Assembly: GCA_013396755.1 (NCBI GenBank)
Contig: VWZF01003276.1
Coordinates: forward strand, 1,923,346 to 1,987,345
Source of the DNA: Sclerurus mexicanus
Lineage: Eukaryota; Chordata; Aves; Passeriformes; Furnariidae
Direction of reading: 5' to 3'
Length of the DNA: 64,000 bases
Both the position numbers and the translations under genes were made by a program. The notes beneath the pieces were generated by a model. The model worked only from the letters and a program-made list of their open reading frames with translations. It ran no database searches and was not told the DNA's origin. Numbering within the stretch: position 1 is the stretch's first letter; the number at the start of each line of letters is the position of its first letter. This document shows positions 12,170 to 24,100 of the stretch, piece after piece.

Positions 12170-15100
12170 TATAGGTAGACAGACAGACAGATACCACACA
12201 CACATATCTCCTTAAAATAAAAGTGACAGTGGAGGTCTGTCAACAACAGTGCTTTTGAGTTTTATTTTCTACAAACATTTCCCTTTCACTATCACTCAAC
12301 AATATCTAATTGAAAGTTGGGGAATGGGAATTGTTCCCAGCTATTACACAGGCATGTTCCTGTTGAGAGCAAAGATGGTGCCTAGTTACATAAATGTACC
12401 GCATGACTAAATTATTATTTTAGGGAGGAGATCATAGAGTTATAGAATCATAGAACAGTTTTGGTTGGATGAAGACCTTGAGAAAAACATTATTTATTCT
12501 TGAGTAAATCCAGGAAAATTGAAGTTTGAAAGGTTATTTGTTAAAACTTTTGTTAATGTCAGTTTTCTGTATGATTTTCAGTCGCCCCTAAGCATATACT
12601 GGGTGCATTTGGGAGTAAGCCAAACAAATAATCTCTTCCCTGAAGAGTTATCTATTTAATTCACTATTAAATTGTATCTGTTGCAATAAAATTAAAAAAA
12701 AAAAAGAAAAAAAAAAGAAAGAAAATCTCTTGGCGTTAACTTCAATGAGATAAACTAGTTCACAATGGCTTAACTCACAGCAGGACGTGTAACTGAAACC
12801 TGAGCTGAGTGCCAAGTGGGCAGGAGTCAAAGTCACTGGGAGCACTGATTTTCACCTGCAATACCATGCTCTGACTTGTTTAATGCAGTGTCACGAGAAA
12901 GGATTGCTAAAAGATTTATTTCACTGTCTTCTGTCTTTTTTAGTGCCCTGTAGATAATCTTCACTGAAAGCACAGAACTTCTTTCCAAGGTGGAAGAAAA
13001 CCAAAACAAATGTCCAGGAATTAGGGTGTCAGATCTGTTCAGTAGCCAAGGAGAGCAATTGAAAACAAATTCTGGGGAATAAGTCATCTCATTCTCAAAC
13101 CTAGCCTAATGAAATGTGATGTTAAAGTACATTTTTTTTTACTTCAGAGCTTATCTATGTAACTAGATCAAGTATAGATGCCTATGCTAAAATTAGATGG
13201 CATGAACCTCATCATGATTCAGTCATGCAGATCCCTTCTCTATGGACAGACTGGCATTGTGCCTATTCCTAGAAATTTGTTAACAATTATCTTCTAGATG
13301 TTGCACTGAAAAAAAAAATTAAGAGGAACTTCAGAAAAAATTAAGGAGGTAAATGTTTATAGGATTTGTATCCAAGTGTGAGAGGCTGAATGCAGATTCT
13401 TGTTGAAAACAGTGTTTGTTTGATTGATATTGGCACCAGTAATGGAGAAAAAGTGGAACTTGGCTTCTTGTTTGTGAAAGAATAGAATAGAATAGGGCTG
13501 TGAAGAGACAGGAAAGCAAAGCCAAATTTATAATAATAAAGGATCAAATGGAATAATACACAGAACAAATTGAGTTGTTGAAAATCTGGGAAAATAATAT
13601 TTTCAGACATTTTTCTGAGTTAGGGTATTACTTTCAAAAGCAGAGAATAGCCTTTTTCTGATCTATAAAGAAAAATATTTCAAGAAAAGATGTTGATAAA
13701 AACTATAGACAGGGAAGAGGATCTCAGACAGAGCAAAAGAAATTTAGAAACAGAGGAAGGTAGTTGTCTGATGGAAACTTGGAAAAGAAGAGGTGAACCA
13801 GAAATAATGAAGCAGTCACAGAAACCAGGAAGGAAAATATTTCAGCAAAGAGCAAACCAGACAGCAGTGTTGGGAGACTGGCAAGAGGATGAGGATGGAG
13901 CTTTGCTATGAGCATATTATTGCAAAACCACACTTTTATTGCAGTTCAGGGGGAAGAAGAGTGATTTGGAAAAATTTTTTGAACTAAAATTAGTACAGAA
14001 AATCTGCTGACAAACACGGCACACACAAATCTTGGTGAGCTCAGAAGTGGGAGGGGAAGGGATACAGTAATAAGTTAATGAGGGGGGAGGGTTGAGACAG
14101 AAATAACCAAGTGACTGTGCCAAAGGTACTGAAAACATAAATAAATAGGTGAGAGAAGTTACGATGGAGATCAGGAGACTGAATGGACAGGAGACAGGTA
14201 TGAAGAGCTGAAAAAAGGACAAAAAACTTCTGTTATATGAAAAGAGAATTTGCAGGAGAGGAATGGGAAAAGAAATAAATAGGCTGGGCTGATGGAGGAA
14301 GATCACAGAGTATTTCACCAATTTTCCTTAAAAACTTCAGTACCAGGCCAAAACCACATTTTCTCCCCATTTTTGTTGGCAAATGCCAGTTCATTTATAC
14401 ACTTACATGAAGATTCTTCAGGTTCTTGAAATCTCCTTCTTTAATTTCAGTGATTTTGTTGTTCTGTAAGTCCAGCAGAGTTGTGTCTGGAGGAAGATCT
14501 CTTGGCACTTTTTCCAGACCTAACAACAGTGAAAAGAACAGCAAATTGACTTGGAAAGAAACTTAAATAAGGGTCAGTACTTTTCTTAGTAGCATTTTTC
14601 TTTCAGTAAACACCATTTCTAGAACTCATTTCCCGAAGAAGTTTATGAAGACTTATCTGAAAGTCTTTCTCTCTCCAACCACTCAAAGAGAGTTTTGTTT
14701 TACTAAGTATAACCAAAATTTATTTATTCACTTTTCCATTATGCCTTTTCTAAGAATATATGTGAGTTTTAGCTTCAAGCAAAGAATTTAATTTGGGAAA
14801 ACTACTTCTAACTTGTCTAATTCCACCCAACTGTGTGAATAAAAATTACTTTTGGAAACAGATATGGTATTTATTAATTTCACTCTGTGTAAATTTTTGT
14901 GGACAGAGGACATTTCCTGCTATTTAAGAGGTATGAAGCTTTTTGAAAGAAGTAGAATAGTTAATTATAATAATTTCCAGAAAAAGTAGTTTGTTTGGCA
15001 GTAACTGAGTAAATTGCAGTACAGTCCACCTTAAAACAAAACAAAACAAAACAAAACAAAAACTAATCCATCTCCCCCCTTTTCTTTGAACTGAAACTGT

Positions 15101-18100
15101 GTCCAAGTTTTCTGGAGAACAAATCGCTTGGTTTCACTACAACTGCCAAAAGAACATCAGACAGTTTAAATTAAAGACTCTCTTTGGGACTATTTTCTGA
15201 ATAGCTGATATGTAAGTCTGATGAAGTCATGGAAATGAAATTATTTAGTGTTAAATAACACTTGCTTTACCCAGCTTTCGTTTCATACTATTACTTGGAA
15301 TAAAACAAATCTTTTATAGTCATTCTGATTTACCACAAAATTAAAATGTTCTTTCCTAACCAGCCTTTTTTTTTTAACAGAATGTGAAATTCTACATGAA
15401 TAGTTGGTAGGAAAAATTTATAGACACTAATAAAGTCTCTATATGGGCATTTAACAAGTGTCCTTCTGTGCGTAGAACAGTCTTTCTACCTGTAAAGGTT
15501 CTAGCTAATATTCCTGAAGGTATATTTGAACTCCTCTGGGAGAGATCTCTCTGCAAGTATTGTCACTGTCTATCATGGTGGACTCCATGATACTCTTCTC
15601 AGATGAAAGATATATGCCTGTATATATTATCTTTTTAAACCTATATATTTTAATCTCAAGCATGCAATTGAAAACACAGTGAGATATGCTTCCCAGAGTT
15701 AAGATATGCTTTGCCCACAATGGCTGTGCAGACTCCATCCTTGGGAATACTCTAAAGTGGCCTGGACGCAGCCCTAAGCAATCCCCCCAAGCAAGGCGGG
15801 GACTAGATGATCTGAAGAGCTGTTGTCCATACTCAACAATTCTGTGACTTTGTGATACTTGACAATCATCAAAAATGTGTTTTCACACAGAGGATGTAGG
15901 GTTCTTTGTCAAAGTCCTATGTTAAGCAAAAGCCCTTCTCTTTCGATCTTTTTTTAGAATATATATGTATATATGCAAAGTAAAAATATTGTAGGCTTTA
16001 TTTGGAAGGATTATGGCAAACCATGAAAAAGAAGGAAATATTTGGTACTTTATCTATTCCTTTTAATATATATATAAAGTTCACTATTCTATAGTTACTA
16101 CTCTAAAACTCTACTGTATACTCTAGAGAGACCACAATGATGCCAACTGAAGATTTTTACTACAATTGATGATGTCCTATGAATTTATTATAGATTTGAC
16201 CATATTCTTAAAAATATCTGCATGCAGATGAGGCCTCCAATTCATCTTTTAAAACCTGGTATGAATCTTTTAAAGTGCTGAGCATCTCAGAGATTCCACT
16301 GGTATCTGTTACTGCTGTTTTGTGCTTAGTAAATTCTGGAAACAACATTGCTTTTTAAATTATCTATATATAAGGACAGGAGACCTAAACTTTTGAAAAG
16401 TGTTTACTTCTTTTAATCTTACTTTTGAATTGATAATATTAATCTGTATAGAACATATTTTGTTGTCCTATCATTAGGAAAGTATGTTGTCTAAATATAA
16501 AAAAAACACCCTAGACACCTTTCAAATTTATTTTTCAACCCATAAGTTCTTTAACATTAGATAAAAAAACCCCAATATTTAGATCAGATTTTTATTTAAA
16601 TTCAGTGCAATATTAATTAACATATCTGAGTTTTAATCATACCAGAATTCAAGAGTTTTAAAAAGCAAAATCCTGTAGCTTTGGATGAATCAGTAAAAGC
16701 TTCATAAACTGACAAGAGCCAAAGCTCACATTTCATCCTGTTTACTTTACTGATATTTGGTGCATAAATATTTGATACTTATTAAGATTCTTCATATTAC
16801 TAAAACAACTTTTCCTCATTCAGGCATGGACTTTTTGCAGCAGTTGCAAAACCCTTACTGCCTTCAGAATTGTAGCACTAGAGTTCCAAATACATAAAAA
16901 TGTGATACTATATAATTTGTATGTTGGTTGTCTTTGGACAGTTTCTGTCTTCGGTGTCAGCATGGTATCAGCAACTAAAAATTCTTACCCAAAAAGTACT
17001 GCTCTTTCAAGACCATAATTTTGCTATAAGTTCTTACAGTTTAGCAACTTCTATAAGGGTTTACACATATAAATACAAAACCACTAGGGCTTAATTATTT
17101 GTATTCAAAATAATATTAATATATTCTGGTTGTTAGTACATTTATATAAGTAGACTGGTATCTCTAATAAGTGTTTATGGGAGACAATAGGGCATACGAG
17201 CTATACAGCTGGACTTTATGTGATGCCCTTGGAACACATTTTGTAAGAACTCTTGGAGAATGCTTGTATTGCCACTGAGGGGATAATTTGGCAGAGACTA
17301 AACTTCAAACTAAATTTACAACTGTACTTTTCCAGCTTCACATGCCAGCTTCTAAAAACTTAAGTGTTATCCATGAATACAGTAGAACTGATAATTTCTG
17401 AAAGAAATGAAGTTAGACTTTAAATGTTTCATATTATAAAGATAAGACAAATTTAATAATCAAATATCTATTTCTAATAATCACTTATAAAATCATTTTC
17501 CTGTCTTGTACTAGAAACTAGAAGGATGTGCAATACAATAATAAGTTCTGCATGCAGAATGTTAAACTTATTAACTATCTCATGTATACTCTGCTATGCA
17601 TTTCCTGAATCTGTTTTTTAAAATGTTTACAAAACCAGCTATATACATTATATTTGATTTTTTTTTCTTGATTTGCATGAGTTTTGAAGAGCAAAGCATA
17701 GAGGAATACAGGATGCACACCGACTGCTGGAGAGACCTTGTGTTATCATTAAGCAGTTTAGTACATCCTCCAGTTGAAAGCTACAGCAACAGGAGCTCTC
17801 CAACAGATGAAGAGTTTATAATTGGGTGAATCTGGACACCGCCTTGCAAAATCAGTATCTAAATAATTCAGGACTAGACTGAGTTTGAGGTGTGGACCAG
17901 ATGCACATCTGCATTGGCTTGTGCTTCAGCCTGCAGGTTCAGGTCTCTATATGATGTATCTCCTGACAGATAACCTGTAGGAGAAGCATCAGTGTAGTGC
18001 ACATTAGTTCCTACCTATGCTGAAGACTCCCTACCTGGAGAGCAAACCTTCTAACTTTCCTGGTCAGGACAGATCAACAGACAGTCAGTTCAGATGAATG

Positions 18101-21100
18101 GGTGAGCCTGAAACTGACATGACAGAGTGACAGAATTTAAATTGAATGGAGAAAATTGTAATCCCAACAGAATCTCAATTGGCTTTTGGATCCTGAGTTA
18201 GAACTATTATATCTCAGAAGATTTTTTTTATTCTTCTGTCTGGGAGGGAGAAGTTTAGAAGGGAACTGTGGGGTGTCCTTATTACTCCTTTCTGAGAAAC
18301 TCAAGTGATGCCCATGCACTTCTGAAGCCATATTGTAGAGTATGACCACACGTCCCCCTACAAATTCCTTCCAGTGAAATTTATATAATACCAACCAAAT
18401 GGGGAACTGGTGTTGGAAAATGTCCACTGATCCACCTCTCAATCATTTTAAGAACAGTATACACAGATATTCCAGCTTGGCTATGACTTTTTTTTTTATA
18501 TATACTATAGCTTGCTTCTTAAAAATTCATATGAAAACCTCTCATAGCAGTCTGAGTTTTTATGTGAATAATCAGTGCTACACAGATTGATATTCAATTC
18601 CCTGGAAATATTTCAGGCCCCTTGTTCCTAAGATTAACTTAGAAATTCTAAAAAATTTTGATCCTTTTTCCTTTTCCATATATAATAAATTGAGAATACA
18701 TATGTCTTTATTTATTTTTGTTGAATAAAACTAAGTCAGTCATAATTTCAATTAGTAAATACACTTTGAAAATATTCTGTTTATTCTCAAATAAGTAGAA
18801 AAGGTGTAGCTCCACCCTTCCAAAATTCTTGTTTACACTGATCTTAAGAGCTTAAAGACTCTGGAAATAGAAGAGACTTAATTAACCAGTTCATGTATCT
18901 TAGTCAATATATCATTTTGATTTGCACTAAAATATTTCTTGGGGATAAATCATGACTTATAGAAGCTGAACAGCCATCAGTTCCTGTAGCATAGGTCAGA
19001 ACTGTATTAACTTATGTGGGTTTTTAGAAATAGAAATTTCCTACTGTTTTAAATTATCAACATGTAACAATCAACTATTCCCACCAATGTATATGTATGT
19101 GTCTAAAAATGCATGCATATTAAAACACACAAAGAACAGAAAATGTCAAAGAACTACAAAATAGAAAGAAAAAGGTGTATAAGTAAGCTTGCATATTTCT
19201 TTTTGTTACTCAGGATAAGCTGAACTTTTATTATCCCTGGCAGCAGTATTCCTAAGTTTTCTTACTGTTAGTCACTACATCACAGATATTTGAAATAACA
19301 AACACAATCAAAATGTATTCAATAAAACCCAGCATAGCTGGATCATTAATGGATTTCTTTCATGCAGGCAAGGGCCCACACATGAAAGGCTCATCCAAAA
19401 TCATCTTTGTTGAGGAGAGGTTACACAGATTAAAAATCCCTCCCTAGTGGGAGGAAGGAGAAGGTAACTGCAAAAATCAAGCTTGTCTCTGTGGGATCGC
19501 ATCCTTGTGGGGCATAGCCTTTTCTTATAATTTCTTAAGCAAATTGCAGTGTCTGGCTCTTTCATTGTGATTGCCTCACCTCCTGGAGAGGATGGAAGAC
19601 TGATGGGTCTGGAGATTTTATGAGACCAGAAATTAGGCAGAGAAGAGCCAAGACTGGTATAATTCATCCTTTATCCAGTCCCTGAGAGAGAATTATCGGG
19701 TCCCTGAGAGAGAATCAATCAGTGGTTAGCCATCTCCTGTGTAGTATTACACCAGCCCAACCAGCACATGCTGCTGTTTGGCTGGACAAACAGGTGTAGG
19801 AGATGTAGAAAGGATTTGGGAATAGCATGAAGACTAAGGGAGGTTATGGGTTTTGGTATACACAACAGGCTTTATTACTTTTGCAGCTGAGGGAATAACC
19901 TGCTCAGCTACAGGAGCTGTGATCAAATGGCTGTGGAATTGTTTAACTCACAAAGGATGGATTTTGGACCTCTTTGCTATGAAGAGGTTTCAGTCCACTG
20001 CTCCAGCTGCTCAGCTGCGAGAGCCACAAGTTAGTCTGTATCTTGGCATGGAGCCACATTTCTGCTGAAGCTATACGACTATGCAGAAAAGGAATGCAAG
20101 ATTTATGGGGCCAGTGAGGGAGACTAAGCAAATGGAAATCTGAAGTCTGAGTCTGTAGCCCAGAGATGAGGACAGTTTTCTGAGAATTGCACCCTTGCCA
20201 CACTGAGACCACAACGCCAAAATAAAAAATATGCGAACAGTGCCAATTCTAAACAATTTTTACAACACAACAGTGCATGTGGTTTGACTTTTGTGTGTGC
20301 TTGGGGTATTTGGGGAGATTTTTCCTCCATCGATCCATTTTACAAGCAGCAGAGATGGGACTGATTCCTCTGAGTAAACCGTCACGTCCCAAGCTGGAGA
20401 GCAGGGGCCAAAAGGCAGAGAGACATCTGAATGCTGTAGCTCAGATACATGTGCTATTACATTGCAACACTTACGATTATTATCACAGAGGCCATAAAAT
20501 GGGGCTCTTCTAAAGACTCCCTTAGTTTCCACAAGCAGCTGCTGCCAGCTGAGGAATTTGGACTGAGCTACATGCATTTCCCATCTGTGATCATCAGTGG
20601 CTGCACTCCCAGTGGAGGCAGCCTCTCCAGCAGCTGCCTGGGCTGCCTTGTGCACACTGCTGTGTGCTGTCCTGTGCTTCAAGCCCAGCTTTGCTGCATC
20701 CCACTGGCAGACAACAATCCTCCCAGGGGTGAATGATCTTAGCAATGCCCTGAGTGGACTCTGGGGCAAATGAGGCGAATGGCAAGTTTACAGGGTCAGG
20801 ACACTTAGTCACAGAAAAATAACAGGATCCAAGGAGTGCTCTCTGGAAAGATGGCAATGAACTGCTTTGAATGCTTTGACTTAGAAAAGTTTACTGACAC
20901 TTTCCCAGGCTTTGTGTTACAGTATTCACTGGAAATTTGTTCTCTATTGTGTAGGATTTGCAAATAGGAATAATTTCATTACTTGCATCCTACCATCCAT
21001 AAAATAAGAAACAATTGTCTTCTTCTACAGAGAAGTATCCACAGCCTCCTTCTTTCTTCCACTTTCAAATTAAAAGTTTGTTCTCTACCTTCTCCTCTCT

Positions 21101-24100
21101 TGCTATGAAATCAGCAGTAATATTGTTTGTAAGAGATATAAAAACAGTATTGAATGCATAAGATTCTTAAAATATCCTTTAAATGTGATTCACAATCACC
21201 TTTTTTCTGTTCTGCACTCTGTAAGACTCATATTCTATTAAGATCCATTTTGGACTTATTTTTATCACAGGTTAATATTTTTGTATATGTCTGACCCTTC
21301 CCATGGGAAAGAACAGGAAAACAACTCCCTGCTGAGGTGGCCTCTCACAATGGTAGACCTACTGCCCTGTTATTACACTGAAGGGTTTTTCCCCAAACAT
21401 TTACAACATCACTTCCCAGAACAGAGTGAGGAACACAAAAACAACATCAGAAACAAATTCACACATTATAATCAAATGCATAATTCTGCATTATGAAAGT
21501 ATTACTAATTATAAATGCTCTAATTAATGTTAAAAAACGAAGGCATTGCTTTAACTGCTCTTTTCCACTTCAGCCCATTCTGTGTAGTGAACACATATTT
21601 TGAAGTATAACAGATATTGCAAGACACAGATGTTATGAATTATTTTTCAGTGTTAGTCACATTTTTGGTACAGATAGATTAAGCCTCCTGGCTCCAAAAG
21701 TAATACTAAGAGTAATGATATATTCTTGAAGCTAAAATTCAAACAACTTCTATTTCTGTGTTCTTTCTAACTGACTTTTAATTGCAATTATCTGGAAGGT
21801 AAGGTATATGCCTCCTCAAGAAACAATGGAGCATTTTAGAAAGGCAGAAAAATAATCTGAAATAATCTTGAGACTTCATGGATTAAGACATTAAGCAAAA
21901 TTAAAATAAAATATTATGAGATTTCTGAACTCCTAGCATCATCAGCTTTACATTTCCTACTATGATGGTTACAAACATAAAACATCTCATCAGAGAACAG
22001 CAACTGACCTGTGTGATTCAAGCAATCTGCCAACACCATGTGTGTAATGGCTTTACTCATAGTGGATGCAATGCAGATGTCCTGTCTATGAGTACTCATG
22101 CATTAAGGTGAAACATTTATTTCTTACAAGTATTTTACAGTAGTCATAAGAGAGACTCAGTGACTCAGAAAAGTAAGCATTAGCTAACAAATTATATTTT
22201 GAATGACCCTTTGGAGTAATATAATTTGATGTTTACCTCTTTTGCAGTTTAAGTAAGCAACAGGCTACTGATGACAATTTGAGCACAGCTCCCTCAATCT
22301 TTCCTGTGGGATTTACCAGAATTAGCATTAACATAGTGTCATAAAGAGTCATTTGGGGGAGATCTTCTCTGGTTTCAAGTAAAATTACCCCTTTCTGTTC
22401 TGACCACATGGTCATTACACAGCCCTAGTTTTATTGTAACGTGAGGGCAGAGATATGTTCATGGTTATTTCAGGTACTTCTAAACATAACCTGGCCATTT
22501 TTCATAAAAGTTGTAGGATTGTTGTCAACCTACTCTCATGCCAGCAAACAATGGAAGGAGCTGCCATAGCCATGTCTGAGGATAGTGAATAACATTTAAA
22601 TAAATTTTGAAAGAGAATTTTCTGACTGAATCAGGAAGTCTGCAGACCTGCTAGCTCCCTCTTTCTATTGCATGATGTTGTATGTGTCCTTGTAGATCTT
22701 GGAAATTTTTGCTTTGTAACTTTTATTTTGTTAGCCACTTAGTGATAGACCTTCACCAGCTATAAATGTAACAGTAATCTCCAGCCCAGAGAATGTAAAC
22801 TCTCTGCCACAGAGTAAAAGAATAAGGAAGAGAAAGTACATTTTGCCCCTTAACCCTGAAAACAGTAAGATTTAAATTCAATTTTTTGCCTTTTCTCCTA
22901 TATCTCTGAGGTAAAGATACTCAGCAATGAGTTTCTGAGACTTGCTCTGGAGCAGTAGAAGGGTAAGTGTTTACTCCAACAAAGAAACTGAAGTTGTCCT
23001 AGGCTTTCACATTTTAAGCAGTAGAGAAGGCACAAGCAGACACTGGTTCTGGAATGCCATACTGCACATTTCTGTTGTGCTAATGTATTACAGGACCGGA
23101 CTGTAGCCCTATTTACACTTGCACATGTTTTAAACAGTCTAGTATTTATATAAATATTCTTCTGTTTGGGGGTTTTGCCATTAAATACCTAAGGTCACCA
23201 TGAAATCAAGTGGGCAGAAAAAGTTTCTTGTTTTCACTGTTTTCTTAAAGATATATTTATTGCATTACTTTTCTTATTAAAATCAAAACTGCAAGCTTCC
23301 TCTCTTTAAGAGATTTTTGAAGCAACTAAGACCACTCCAAATAGATCCCAGGAAATAAACACAAAGATGGTATGGGATGCTCTCCTCAGTGCTCTCTCAC
23401 TTGAGCATGCATGCAGAGAGCACAAAAAATTTTTAAATACTGCTTTTCACCTTTTTTACTCCCTATTGACTGCATAAGAAGTTTGCAGTAGAGTTGCCCA
23501 TATAGCAAATGTAACTGCAGTAAAATCAGGATCATTTGTACAGAGCAGTTTGAGTCTAATAATTAGTGCCATAACTTTAAAACTCAAAAAAATCCCATGC
23601 AGACATAGTCCTTGGTCTTAAGATCCCTGTGTTTCTACAATGTGCTCATTGTTTCCACCTCTTTCCTTGCAGAGAAGCCAATCTAAGCAAGTTCTACTCT
23701 TCTGTTCAGCCTGGAGCAGAGGAGACTGAGGAGAGACCTCATCACAGTCTACAACTTCCTCATGAGAGGAAGAGAAGGGGCAGGCACTGATTTCTTCTGT
23801 GTGGTGGCCAGTGACAGGACCCGAGGGAATGGCCTGAAGTTGTGTCAGGGGAGGTTTAGTTTGAATATTAGAAAAAGATTCTTCACGTAGAAGTGGCTGG
23901 GCACTGGAACAGGCTCCCCAGGGAAGTGGTCACAGCACCAAGCCTGCCAGAATTCAAGAAGTGTTTGACAACCCTCATAGGCACATGGTGTGATTCTTGG
24001 GGCTGTCAAGCACAGGGCCACAAGCTGGACTTTGATGATCCTGTGTCACTTCCAACTCAGAATATTTAGTGACTCTGTGATACCCCATCTATTTACTCTG

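Larger units (their letters stand above)
4772..14406 (-). other. DCN: DCN intron 3 (9.6 kb)
   Basis: This is mostly unique AT-rich DNA. Contents recognised are a GATA microsatellite at 12087-12193, a small CR1 3'-end fragment at about 12431-12482, and a purine-rich plus strand from about 13680 to 14330 next to the exon 3 donor. The block around 9580-9780 is less AT-rich and non-repetitive. No coding sequence is supported. Confidence 0.88.

Noticed and set aside
12087..12193. Regular repeat array considered as CRISPR-like
   Set aside because: It is a simple tetranucleotide microsatellite without spacers, in a vertebrate genome.
13917..14321. 134-codon minus-strand frame rich in Phe, Leu, Ser and Pro resembling a membrane protein
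   Set aside because: The composition follows directly from the pyrimidine-rich strand; a hydrophobic translation of a pyrimidine tract is expected by chance.
20260..20769. 169-codon minus-strand open frame
   Set aside because: No family resemblance, it lies in a decorin intron on the same strand, and the opposite strand is also open. This is consistent with GC-richer noncoding DNA.
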